From positions 5,785 through 69,784 of the forward strand of contig KN890986.1 of NCBI GenBank assembly GCA_000934455.1: a DNA stretch of 64,000 bases, read 5' to 3'. How positions within the stretch are numbered: position 1 is the stretch's first letter; each line of letters starts with the position of its first letter. Below are positions 35,377 through 47,606 of the stretch, piece after piece. The DNA comes from Apostichopus parvimensis (lineage: Eukaryota; Echinodermata; Holothuroidea; Aspidochirotida; Stichopodidae). The notes below the pieces were generated by a model. It was not told where the DNA came from, made no database searches, and was given only the letters and a program-made list of their open reading frames with translations. Made by a program: the position numbers and the translations under genes.

Positions 35377-36865
35377 TATTAATCTGGGAAAGCAATTGAG
35401 GTTGATTTAGTCTTGGGTAAAAGCATGAAAGAACTTAATACCATGAAAAGCATTCAATATATCAACACAGTTTAATGCAGGAATGTAGACTTGCTTCAGC
35501 TTTTAGCCTTTTAAGGATCATGCTCACAAGCAAGTATAACTATGGCAGTAAAAGAGCAACACATTCTCAGGAACGGTGGCACATTGGGAGCTAAATGTGT
35601 AGGGGGGGGTGGGAGGTTTAAAACTTTAGCCAAGTTTACAAATTTGCCGAAGTAACTAGAAACACTTTCTGTACAGATGGCCACAAATGTTATTTAAATT
35701 TTGGCAAATATAAATTTTGGCAAAATCACATAAAGTTGAAGAAACTTTAGCTTGAGAAAATAAGATATTACGTTGGCATAGATCTGTTAACTTTTGTGAC
35801 GCCCAAAAAAGTTCCAGAAGTAAGTTTACTTCTCACCATAAATAGCCTGAACACTCATGTGGAAGGATGTTCTTTTTAAAACTACATAAAATGTTATGAA
35901 TTATACAGAACAAAAGTTTCCATGTATTGATTATCCCTGTTTTAATCGAGAAGCACAGGTTCCACGCTTGCACAGACATCATAAATTTCAACTTTATGTA
36001 GACTTTATGCATCCATTGGATAAAGAGTATGGTTAGCATATATTTCAAAAACAACAATACAAGACATATTTCAACTCATTTAGTTGGAAAGAAATCATGT
36101 ATCTGCAACAAATACTGACAAACAAAATGCTTCTAACTTTCCACACCAAGCATTTGCAAATGACATTTTTCGGACTATAAACAAAAATTATGTATAGGCG
36201 ATGCCGCTGGGACTGACTATAAAGGTGTGAACTTATTTCTCATGGCTTTAAATGGAAAATCAATTACTAACATTATACAAGGAAAGCTATTCAAATTACA
36301 CAAGCTCCCACCTCCCGGGCCCCTCGCCCCCCCCCCCCCGCCATATGCAACTGAATCTGGGATAACTCCAGGCTTGTTAAAATATGAGCAAAAAAAAAAC
36401 ATTTTTGAAAAATAATAAAATAGTAGAAAAAAAATATCATCAACATTTTTATAAATGGAATATATGTAGACAAAATCCCCAACAATAACTTCATGGAGGA
36501 GACTTTTAAGTTAAAGGTTTCATCTCTGAGGCTTGAGTGTTCCATATCTTAACAAGTTTAAGTCTGATAAGTGTCAAAGGGGTGACAAGGTGTCTGTTGA
36601 ACTGGAATAACTGCCTGCACCAGTGAACGTATTCTATGGAACAAGACCAATAAAGAATCTGTATGCATTACTTTACGAGATCTGTCACATTGGTCTTACT
36701 GCCTAGCAATAGCATACCTACGAAAGGCCTAGCCTATACTGACACCTTCAGTAAAAAGCAGTCCGCTAATGCAAACGTTTGGCTATAGCCGTGGCCTAAC
36801 TTTAGTTCAAAACAAAAGCAAACGTGCCAATGACTAATTTTTATTTAAATTACGTTACACTTACA
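35377..36865 (-). promoter_or_regulatory. SDR 5'UTR intron, with likely non-coding first exon ending at 36865
   Basis: The SDR start codon lies only 7 nt after an acceptor (TTTCCCAG, intron ending at 35384), so the 5'UTR must continue in an upstream exon. A good donor on minus, GTAAGTG, starts at 36864 and would end that exon at 36865; the transcript would start somewhere above it. This intron contains a C-rich tract (about 36308-36341) and A-rich stretches but no gene. Confidence 0.5.
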
Positions 36866-37498
36866 GTCAGATTTGCCCACGATGTTAGCGAGTAATAAAT
36901 GTACACGTGACTACTGTTCACAAATTGCTGAATCAATCTGTCAAGGCTTTAGTAGCGTGTTACCATTCACAAGCTGGTTCGATCAATACCTTTCTTCTTA
37001 CAGCATGCAAAACTATGGTCTACAGCAACACACGCATTTTTCAACAGCTCTATACATATGTATAATGTAAACACAGAAATCACAAAGTTCACTTTTGGTC
37101 AGGTGATACCAGCTGATAATGACGTCCCACCTCTGAAATGGTTATAGTAGCATGGAGCTAAAAACAGAGCTCCGTGGTTATAGTTAGCGGGCCATCAGAA
37201 CCAACTAACGGGAAATAAATCGATGTAGATCGGTTTTTTGTTTTGTTTTGTTTTATTTGCACTCAGATTGTTTAAAATACAAAAATAACAGAGAAGACAT
37301 AATGGAACGGAACAGATTGAAAAGAACAAAAAGAGTAACAGGAGCTAAACCCATTGGGCTGACAGAACGTCGGCCAATTTCCAATGGGGCCCTATAGAGA
37401 CATAAAATTGCACTTTCAATGGTATAATCCAATAAAACCAAAAAATAAGACTCTAAAAACGAACATATTTCTGAAAAGTGCCTCCCCCCACACCTCAT

Positions 37499-37862
37499 CA
37501 GGGGCGTAGCAAAGGGGTTTTTGTTGGGGAGGGGTGGAGAATTTGATTTGCCGACGGATCTGGAAGTGGTGACTGAAATGGGGGAGGGGTCTAAGGGGAG
37601 GGGTGTCCCCCTTTTTTTAGTTTTCAAACGTCCTTAGATGCAATCTGGTGCATATTTTAAGTCAAATTTGATTTGCCGACAGATCTGGAATTTGGCACGG
37701 AAGAAGCTCCCGTTCTCCTTTTCTCTATTCAGCTTTCCTTCTTTCTTCCCCTTCCGCTCTCTTCACCTTTTCTCCTTTTGCCGACAGACCCAAAATTTGC
37801 CGACAGCGACCAAATTATTGGGGGGTGTGACACCCCCACACTCCCCGCTCGCTACGCCCCTG
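37499..37862. mobile_element. hAT-type MITE, 364 bp
   Basis: The termini are a perfect 12-bp inverted repeat, CAGGGGCGTAGC, typical of hAT transposons. Flanks are an 8-bp near-duplication: CACCTCAT at 37491-37498 and CACCCCAT at 37863-37870, one mismatch. Inside, a motif TTTGCCGACRGATCTGG occurs twice (about 37547 and 37672) with partial copies near 37777 and 37796. No transposase frame is present. It lies in the intergenic region upstream of the SDR gene. Confidence 0.8.
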
Positions 37863-38059
37863 CACCCCATATTAGATAAGATACGTCAGCTTTAAAAAGA
37901 CTAGAATGCTTGATGGTTTACAGACGGTATTAAATTTCAGTTGACATGTATCAGTTAGTACAAAAGTAAACATATACCAATTTGATTCACTTTTAATGCG
38001 GCATTTTGCGTCTATTCCTCACAATCCAATGATCTTGCCATGGGGAGAGATTCAATGAA

Positions 38060-38286
38060 AGCCTACTCGGTACTTTCGCTTCTCGGCCTTTTGGCTAAGA
38101 TCATGTGTAGTATCTGTTCCCTTTCGAGGGGAATGGTGATGCACATCTGACGATGATCACACAGATCACAGTCCCGATGCAAGGGGACTGGGGTTGGAAG
38201 CGGATCAGTCGTTTGGTAGTTTGGTTTTCGTGCCCAGGTTCTTTCCTGGGCGACTTTTTCTTAAAAAGTAGCCTACTCGGTACTTT
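38060..38286 (+). mobile_element. U2-snRNA-headed retrosequence with 17-bp target-site duplication
   Basis: A perfect 17-bp direct repeat, AGCCTACTCGGTACTTT, lies at 38060-38076 and 38270-38286 and brackets a 193-bp insert, as left by LINE-mediated retrotransposition. There is no terminal inverted repeat and no long poly(A); the 3' end is CTTAAAAAGT. The insert starts with the U2 5' domain and then differs from U2. A related body without the U2 head is at about 57811-57901. Confidence 0.75.
38075..38269 (+). ncRNA. U2-like snRNA sequence (5' domain only matches U2)
   Basis: The first 46 nt match the canonical U2 snRNA 5' end at about 43 positions, including stem-loop I (CTTCTCGGCCTTTTGGCTAAG) and the branch-point recognition segment GTGTAGTATCTG. 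After about 38120 the expected stem IIa, the SF3 region, the usual Sm site and stems III-IV are absent. Instead there are other hairpins: GTTCCC/GGGAAT near 38115, GTCCC/GGGAC near 38171, and a terminal GCCCAGG-TTCTTT-CCTGGGC near 38232. The total length of about 193 nt is close to U2. It is therefore a U2-derived element, or a U2-like RNA copy, rather than a normal functional U2 gene. No proximal sequence element was identified. Confidence 0.6.
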
Positions 38287-38482
38287 GGAAGCATATTTTA
38301 TTATCGTAATGTACTGGGTTGAGATGTACTCTGTCGACAATTGTGCAACAATAGTCTCTGATCTGTTTTACTGTTTTGGTTTTGTTGGTCACTTTTTGTT
38401 GCTTCTCGGGCAGCTTCACTGATGTACCACCATTTTGACCCCGCCCCCCATTTTCATTTTTCACATTTCTTCCTTTTATTAC

Positions 38483-39795
38483 GTTTTTAAGCTTTGTCTG
38501 CGGTTTTCAAACGTAACGTTTTTTTAAGGAATATTTTTCTACGGCTACGGTTTACTAACAAACTGAGTACACTTCTTTATTAATTTGCCTAAACAGTCTT
38601 AAATATTGATTTTGAAGGCCACTTTGCTAAAGTGTTTTGGAACTTTTGGCAGTCTTCATTTGTTACTTTATTTTCTGTCATGTTCTTCAGTAATCAGTTG
38701 CTTTAAGTGCGTTCTCTTTTATTATTTTCATCTTTCCAATTTTTTATAAATTTATTTTGTATTATTTTTTCATTTGGTATGCGACTCAAAAATGGCAGGT
38801 TGCAAAGGATCGATATTATCACGTCTGAAAATAATTTTCCACCATGTAGATCATTCCATAAAATGTGATAACCCCCTCACTTGTTGTTATGGCACCGAAT
38901 CACGCTACAATAATTACGTAATATTTCAGACAGCCGGTGAAGACAGAATGATCGATTTTAACTAGGTGAAGGTCCAGGGAACATCTCAATTGTTAGGCAG
39001 CCTGTAGTAGTCAATATGGATTGGGAATAGAAACACTACAGTATGCTTAGGTAATTAGTATTTTACCACCGGCAGCTTGAAATGAAGTATGTTGTCAACT
39101 TCGTTTGAAGATGGGATTTTAAGAAATATTTGATCGAGTTTATTGAGATCGGGTAAGTATAAATAAGTAACTTTTTCAACTTTATCCAAATTAGGGTTTC
39201 ACTTCTGCAAGCTGCCAAGATCTGCAACTTCAAATGTGAAAGGAAGTAATTGAGTAAAGGCAGACAACCGAACCTTATTTCCTTGATCGAACGGTTAGAC
39301 ATAGCTCAAGAAGTAAGATAGGCCTAACATTCAATAAAGAGTAAGGACTTAAGACCTCATTTTCTGGCCAAATATACCACTTATATAGGTTCCTGTACCG
39401 TATATGCTGACCAGTCTTTCATCCTTCTGCCCCTACATCCTATTCAGGCTACAGTAATTGCACTTAGCTTCAAGTTCAGTACAGATCTTAGGCCTATAGG
39501 CCTAGTATAAATAATCAAACCTCAGATTACAGTAGTTTGATTCTAATGTAAGCCTTGAAGTTGAAGCTACAGTAAGCCAAAACACAAGCCAAAGGTAGAA
39601 AAAGGTTATGTACATATTGGATAGCCCTCTCCCTTAATTAGAAGATGACTTTAAACAGCATTAGGCCTAGGAAGGATTACAATGCCATTGTTTGGCAAGG
39701 AACCTGGGAAAATTCAGCACATGTAGCCTACCATAGTATTTTAAGTAGGGTTAAACACTGCAGTTGTAAATTGATGAACGTATAGTGCAAGCTAT
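38483..39795. repeat. Duplicated block, copy 1
   Basis: Almost identical to 40668-41691 (offset 2185 over the first 755 bases). Copy 1 carries about 300 extra bases (39238-39537) and a few single differences. The block is non-coding; a short frame of 63 codons is the same in both copies but shows no recognisable protein. High identity plus an indel and an adjoining gap suggest two haplotypes placed in series. Confidence 0.9.
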
Positions 39796-40617
39796 AAGCG
39801 AGTTCAGAGTTACGAGTGCGCATGCCCGATTCTCACTTGGGGTCAGGTCAACTGAGAATGAAATCCTCGGAAAACGTAAACAATGACAGCTTTTCATAAC
39901 AATAATCGCACTAAGATTGGTTAACTGCGACATTCGGAATTTATTTCGGGTGCATATTTCGGTGAGTTTACGACCTAAAAACATGTATAAAGTAAAAAGT
40001 AGGTAACACGGGAACACTGTTCCCGGGGAATTTTAGTCACTCGCTGAAAATTTTGGAGCAGAGATAAAAAAAAAAATCTTCGTCACTCGCGGGAAATTTT
40101 GAAGCAGAGATAAAAAAAAAACAGACAGCAAAAACATGAAGAGGGAGGAAGAAAGAAAGAAAGGGAAAAATGAAAAGAAATAAGACGTGTCCGACAATAA
40201 AACATCATAGGTGAACCATTAAATTAGCACATTAAACTCTATTATTACCGATTTACCGTCAGTCACTATCTGCGGGTCAATATAGACCTATGTGTACTAC
40301 GTGATCTAGGCTACACCAAATATCGAACGTTACTTGGGCTCAGCATGTTACGGGACTTCAAAGTTATTCTGAAATTTTCGTTATTTATTTTTCTTCAAAC
40401 GTTGATTGTGAAGGTTCCCATGTACAAAATCTTACCCTTATGCATTTCACCTCCTTTTGTTATAATAATTATAACGATTTAATAAATTTTTAGAAAATTT
40501 TAGCCAAAACCGCAGGGAGTATATCCAGTTTAAATCCATCTTCGCACGGGACTGTATATTATTATAGCCTAGGGTCCGGTACTGGTACACACTGCTGTGC
40601 GGTACTTGAGAGTTGAT
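39796..40617. other. Unique sequence between duplicated blocks, ending at a gap
   Basis: No gene is visible. It contains a two-unit tandem repeat of about 46 bp at 40036-40122, each unit having GTCACTCGC, AAATTTTG and GCAGAGATAAAAA. Confidence 0.55.
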
Positions 40618-40667
40618 NNNNNNNNNNNNNNNNNNNNNNNNNNNNNNNNNNNNNNNNNNNNNNNNNN
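40618..40667. other. Assembly gap, 50 N
   Basis: Exactly 50 N. The sequence right after the gap restarts at the same point as 38483, so the gap size is a placeholder and the join may be false. Confidence 0.98.
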
Positions 40668-41691
40668 GTTTTTAAGCTTTGTCTGCGGTTTTCAAACGTA
40701 ACGTTTTTTTAAGGAATATTTTTCTACGGCTACGGTTTACTAACAAACTGAGTACACTTCTTTATTAATTTGCCTAAACAGTCTTAAATATTGATTTTGA
40801 AGGCCACTTTGCTAAAGTGTTTTGGAACTTTTGGCAGTCTTCATTTGTTACTTTATTTTCTGTCATGTTCTTCAGTAATCAGTTGCTTTAAGTGCGTTCT
40901 CTTTTATTATTTTCATCTTTCCAATTTTTTATAAATTTATTTTGTATTATTTTTTCATTTGGTATGCGACTCAAAAATGGCAGGTTGCAAAGGATCGATA
41001 TTATCACGTCTGAAAATAATTTTCCACCATGTAGATCATTCCATAAAATGTGATAACCCCCTCACTTGTTGTTATGGCACCGAATCACGCTACAATAATT
41101 ACGTAATATTTCAGACAGCCGGTGAAGACAGAATGATCGATTTTAACTAGGTGAAGGTCCAGGGAACATCTCAATTGTTAGGCAGCCTGTAGTAGTCAAT
41201 ATGGATTGGGAATAGAAACACTACAGTATGCTTAGGTAATTAGTATTTTACCACCGGCAGCTTGAAATGAAGTATGTTGTCAACTTCGTTTGAAGATGGG
41301 ATTTTAAGAAATATTTGATCGAGTTTATTGAGATCGGGTAAGTATAAATAAGTAACTTTTTCAACTTTATCCAAATTAGGGTTTCACTTCTGCAAGCTGC
41401 CAAGATCTGCAACATCAAATGTTACAGTAGTTTGATTCTAATGTAAGCCTTGAAGTTGAAGCTACAGTAAGCCAAAACACAAGCCAAAGGTAGAAAAAAG
41501 GTTATGTACATATTGGATAGCCCTCTCCCTTAATTAGAAGATGACTTTAAACAGCATTAGGCCTAGGAAGGATTACAATGCCATTGTTTGGCAAGGAACC
41601 TGGGAAAATTCAGCACATGTAGCCTACCATAGTATTTTAAGTAGGGTTAAACACTGCAGTTGTTAATTGATGAACGTATAGTGCAAGCTAT
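40668..41691. repeat. Duplicated block, copy 2
   Basis: Near-identical to 38483-39795 but lacking the ~300-base segment; it begins directly at the gap edge. After about 41691 the two copies diverge fully. See copy 1. Confidence 0.9.
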
Positions 41692-44600
41692 TCATTGTTA
41701 GGCTGCCTAGAAACGGGGCTTTGCCGAACGTTGTTTGTTTCATAATATCGGAAGTTTTGTAAGTTAAACTAGATTAAATCTTTTTTCATTTTATAACATA
41801 GTATAGCTACTGTACTCTAACTTGTCATTTTAAAATTTTCATCAGTTTCGTAACAATTTAAATTAAAAAAGTTGTCAGTATTTTGCATCCTCAGCTGCGA
41901 ATTTTTATCGCCAGACACGCAAAAATACCAAAATTTTCCGGGGGCCTTCGCCCCTGCACCCCCACAAGGGTTCCACCCCATGACCCCACCGGGGAAGTAA
42001 GGCTGGCCCCTGTACCCCACGCCTTTATGCTCGCACGCTACGCGTGCTCGTGTTCGCTGCTCGAACTACGGCGGGAAATCTGCAGTGTGTTCGCGGGAAA
42101 TTGAACAAGGTTTTCCAACACTGGTTATTTATTTATTTTCAAGGGAACAGGTCATAACAAACTCAGATATTCTCTTTGAATGTCCCCTCCATATATCTCT
42201 CTTTCTCCGTCCACTGTGTTAGACTAATTTGCCAAGTTCCCTGCCTTCAATATGGGGCTCTAAGTTTGAAGATGTTGTAAATAAAGTGATGAAGTCGAAT
42301 GAAATGTATCTTCTCCTTATTGGAGTTCCTTTGGCCACCCCAAAAACATATTGTTTCCACTGCAGGACGACCAAAATTTCAGCAGGACAACCGAAAATTG
42401 GTGAGCTGGTTGTCCTGGGGACAACCACTTGAAATTTCTTAAATTTATACACTGAATTGAAATGTTCAGTTCTAGGTGTTTCCATGGCTATTTTGGTTTT
42501 AAAGTTATTCACAGATTTGTAAAATAGGCTAAACCTCTGGAATGCTTCTTTGGTCTTAACCTAGGCTAACTTGATGATGACTGCAGCTATTCAGCATTCA
42601 TGACATTCAATACATTTCTGCCCTTTATATTGCTTTGTAAACTTGATTTTTACTTTTGAGGCTATAGAACTGTGTTTTCGCTATTAGTTGTGGATCTGAG
42701 GAACTTTCCAATGGCCTGTGTCTTAGACTGAATAGTCCAGCCACTTTAATTGATGCAATATAAATGTTGAAGGTCAATTTCTCGAAACTTAAAAAGTGGT
42801 ATAGCTATATACTGTACAACTTGGACTGATAGCAAACTTTGGCCTAACTTTAGAATCTGTACCATATGAATGGGAAAGCTTACTTCGAATCGGCAGAATA
42901 ACAACTGTATAATCCGGCTGAACGTGTGTGCTTGCAAACTAGTGAGGAATACAGAAAGAATAGAGAGAATTACGGTTGAAGGTGTGGGGGATGTTACTGT
43001 AAATGGGTACAATGGGTAGTCGAATGGTATGGATTCTAAATTAGTATCCAAACATTTTTTGTAGGATGGCCTTTAACATATAAAATTAGTGCAGTGCTCA
43101 AAGTCATCCTTCATTTGAAAATGCACCATTTAATACCACTGCCATAACAGTTTACCTGTCTCGGGCATTTGAATAGGCTCTCATGGGTCGATCGCGGGAA
43201 ATTTGAGCTGTGCAAGTGACTTTTCCAGGCTCGTTTCCTTTGCTAAGCTTGGCACACAGGCTAACGTTCCAGACTATAGTCACCTTTAAAGGTGATGAAG
43301 TGGGCAGTGGCCAAAAATGAACGGCAGTCTTACTAAAGGGTAAATTTTCAAATGCCAACATAATGCTATAGCATTTGAAGTTACTTAACTACATTTTTAG
43401 CTCTGAACGTGTACACACATAACAATTATGATATTTAAGCTAGAGCTGTAGATTGTAATGGTCTGTTCATGCAATCATAAAACATAACATTTATGATTGA
43501 TCTTTTCTTCAAAAACTGTTTTTTTTTTCGAACTTGCCTGATATTTTATTTCAAGATGGATGGTGCAGTTACTTTTATTGTGGTTCCTTTATTTCCATGT
43601 ACTAAGTGGTATATTAAGTAGCACTTGACACTGTTGAACACTAGAAATGAATTGTTAAAATTCTGTTTATTCCTAAGTATCACTAAAACATATGTAGTGG
43701 CTGGTAACTATACCAAACAGCCACATGCTCGCACTTCTGCCCAATTTTTTGGCTAAAACTATTCTATGCGAATCTCCACAAGAAAATAACAACATTTGTT
43801 TGCTTGTAATTTGACTGTGAAAACTGTAAGGCTGCTGTAAAAACATTGACCAAACTGAGCTAACAATGTAAAGATCAATAAGTCAACAGAATAGTTTAAA
43901 TAACAGAGTTGTGTAGATTAGAAAAGTAAACACTCAGGTCAGTATGCTATAGCTTGGGAAAATACTGAGTACAGTTGCTCTTACGTCCAAGTTACCATAG
44001 CAACCATATGTTGTCCTTAGTGTGATATGCATTTAATGTTTGCCTTTTAAAAGAATTACCACTTATTAAAGAAATGTTCTAAAGTATTGTTTACTTGAAA
44101 GAATGTCACTATACTGGTCCAGTCCAAAATGTGGAATGCCACTTCTTTTATGGTTGGCAGTTTTGGCCCTGAGCCAAGTATGACAGATTATACAGTAGTC
44201 AAATAATCGTCACTTTTGTTCAACATTTTGTTTTACTGCCAATATCTTCTAAACCACAGTAGTTTTCATTTCCAGTGCGAGTCTACCTTTCAGCAGTACA
44301 TCATATATATGAAATACAGTGGAAGTAAAGGTGGCTCTATTTTCACCCAAAGATAGGAAATCTGGGAGTTATTGGGCATATATATATGCATAATTTGTAA
44401 CAAGTTTTGGTTTCCCCAGACTCATTGTTTATATTTTAAAATTAATGTTATTCACGATGAAGGTTTTTATTAGAAACGACACATGAATAACTGCTTTTTG
44501 AACTGCATTGTATGCATTGTAACAAAATAATTTCATTGAGCAAATCTTCATATCCGCTTTTTCCTCCTTTTATTGACGAACATTGTTTGTTCCTTGTCTA

Positions 44601-47600
44601 ATATGTGACCGTGCAAAGTCTAGTACAATTTATAACTTGAACTATAATTAAAACAGAGGTACAAATTATGTGGCAAAAGTTCTTCATACCAGAATCATGT
44701 AACATTCATCAGTTGTCATGGAGATATATGGAAACTGTTTGTAATATGAAGTATGTTTTGACATGTCCCTGTACTATAGAGCCATCTGACTTACACCTCT
44801 GGTATATATGCTATCCAAGTCCTCCAAAATAGTAACAAAATGGAAATGATTTGTTTGCTGAGGAGAAATTTTGCACTTTGTCCTTTAAGTTTTTCATTGC
44901 TATGCAAATGAAGAATTCCTAACCTCAGTTTATACTATATGATCACACAGCTTAATGTAAGTTATTAAACCATTAAAATCCAAGAATTTCCACAAAGCCA
45001 AAATTGTGCCAATTCTTCTACAGTTCTTAAAATGTAAAACTTTTGTCTGATCTGTGTTTCTGATACTTGAGTAATGTCAAGTTTCTCCTCAGGCTCTGCA
45101 TCTGCCACTGCCCCCCCTCCCCCCTCCCGTGACACACCCCCTTGTGATGTGTGTTCTGTATATGATATGAATGGCAGTATGTCTTGTGGACCATAATAGT
45201 GCAGCTACTGTAGCTGCTAATTGGACTAAATTCAAATCTTTACAATGCTCTATTCCTCTATGATCAGGATCTGTTTTTTTTTCAGATAAAAATGTCTACC
45301 ATGTCTCTGTTTATAATCATAGTTGCATGTACATACAGTGGGTCATGTGTTTCTTCCCTATCATCCAGTATTTCAAATTCTATTAACAAATAATACAGTG
45401 ATGGGATCTGTAGGCTGTTACCATGACTACAAAGCATCTTTTAGCCTTTTTTTGTTGTTGTTGTTGCCAGTAATGTGTTTTGCGTAATTGAACAAAATCA
45501 ATATGTATACATACAAACAATTAAAGTGACAAACTACACTAAAGTGGGGAAATTGCATTAAAGCAGAATTTTTTCTTTCATATCTGAGTAATCTATGGTC
45601 CCAACATGTCAAGTTTTACAGATATACTGTTTTAGTTGTCAGTTTCTTGTGCATGTTAGGCTAGACATGTAGGCACTGTATATCTGTTTATGACTGTGTT
45701 GTTTGGATGTACAGTAATGCCAATCGGATCAGACCTGCCAATGTCTCCTGGCAATCTTACTATCTCCCTATTTTATGTGCTCATCTCTCCCATCAAATTT
45801 GATTTCTATTTTGTTTTTTCTAAATTGATAACAGAGTTGGACTGCAAACATGTATGTTTTCCTTGCATTAATTAGGAACATGGAATAATTTTACCAATTT
45901 TTTCCCCGGGGGGGGGAAAAGCGGCGGGCCGGGAAAAAAGGGAAAAAAAGCCCAAAGAAGTGCACAAAATTCAAAGGTGGTTGGGAGAGGGAAGGGGGTG
46001 GTAAATTGAAAATATCTTCCAACTGTGTCCGGTTGGGGCATGATAACCATTATGGATGGGATTTAGGAGAATCCAAAATTGTGGGGTCATTGTATGTTTA
46101 TCCTCTGTAGGGGGTCTGGGGATCCCACCAGAAAGAGGGTTTAGTGATCAAATGGTGCATTATGAGGCATATACTTAGACTTTGTATTAAGTTATTAGGA
46201 CTGTATTAAGGGGTATAAATGCAAGAATATGCTAAAAATTCTTTTGAATTATTAAATTAATCCTCCGATGGATGTTTGGGGGGGACGGGGAAGTGGGGGC
46301 ATGGAAGTGCCTATACGTACTGTGTTCTTCAGCGATAACGTTAGTGAGAACAGAACTACCCCCCCCCTCCCAAAAAAATGTTTCTATGTTACTATCTATT
46401 CTGCTGTCTTGCGCCAGTTGGAGTTTGTTTTATAATTCTCTGTGCTATGTTGTGTCTAATTTCTCAATATTTGGCATCGGAAAATTTTAAATCCTTTTTG
46501 TTTTTTTGTTGTTGTTAATGTGAAAAACAGATTTTCACATATACATCTGTAAATTGTTTGAAAAGGTAATTAGAGATTTAATTCAATGCTTTTACACATC
46601 TATTGTGAACAATGAATTAATGTTGTTCTTGTATAATACGCCTTGTGGGATACATACCACTTTAAAAATACATTCGACTTCTTGTCAACCATAATGTGAG
46701 CGCAAGGATTATTGAATATTGTGGTCTCTGCATTATATATACATGTTATAGCTGCCCTACTTAATTAGATTTTCCCCTTGAGCAATAGTTCTGCAGCACT
46801 TGTCACTATAGCTTTGTTGGGGTTGCAGATTGATTTTTGCTGTTGCTTTAAGTTTAATTAATTATAGTGCCATTCTGAAACACTTCATAACAATGACTGC
46901 ACTTCCAAAAAGTTGAGCAACGGTATTTGTATTCATCCAGTGTGACGTCAATTTGTCGAAATTAGTTGTCAATAGTGATCCGGGCATCGGTGATATTGTG
47001 CTCTTTTCATTGAAAATTGGTATATTTAAAGTTAATTTTGGCGTTGTTCAAACTTAGATGAGTCAGAAAATAGACCCAAAGAAAAATGCTTTCACAGAAC
47101 TTTGGGATTTAAATATCACCACAAACTGAAAAAGGCTTTCAGAGGACACTAATATCATTGAAGGACATTATTGAACCAGTTTTGAAAAATTTAAACGAAT
47201 ACACCATTCAAATTGTTTCCTCTAATGAGCAGAAAATTGTGTCAATAACATTTGTGGATAAATTAATACATGGAAATTGTCAATGTTATAAAAACTATTG
47301 ACTATAAAGTTGTGACAAAAACTGGATTGATTGATAAAGGAAATCATTTTGTTGCAGAAAATTGTTTTTTGACCAAAATTTAATGTTTAATCATTTTTGC
47401 TTTTGGGTTGCTTCAAATTTCGTCGGAAGTGGAAAGGAAAAACAATACAACTTTTGTCGTTCTTGGCACCCATGAATATCTGCCAATATTTTCTGGACTG
47501 ATATTACACAAAGAAGCTGAATTATGAATAGTTGGAATATTTAAGTGAGGAACAGATTAATTGAAGTTAACCTGTGATGTCAACTGCTTTTCTTGAAGAA

Positions 47601-47606
47601 GGCAAG
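41692..47606. other. Intergenic region upstream of EML, no gene seen
   Basis: No conserved frame or RNA gene is apparent. About 41930-42060 is unusually GC-rich (GCCTTCGCCCCTGCACCCCC, then TCGCACGCTACGCGTGCTCG) and looks like a transposon end, but I find no partner terminus. About 42385-42425 holds a small inverted repeat (AGGACAACC / GGTTGTCCT). About 45900-45960 is a homopolymer-rich G/A stretch of doubtful base quality. Any EML promoter and 5'UTR should lie near 47000-47600. Confidence 0.5.

Noticed and set aside
38101-38340. Minus-strand frame with a peptide EPGHENQTT similar to one at 57812-58138
   Set aside because: The similarity reflects the shared non-coding body of the U2-headed repeat, not a protein.
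38774-38965. A 63-codon frame present identically at 40959-41150
   Set aside because: The identity comes from the duplicated block as a whole, including its non-coding parts; the peptide matches no family I know and has no splice context.
42219-42512. A 97-codon frame on minus
   Set aside because: No recognised domain, no splice sites in a consistent pattern, and a small inverted repeat inside; likely chance.
45900-45960. Homopolymer-rich G/A stretch
   Set aside because: Looks like simple sequence or sequencing error rather than a functional element.
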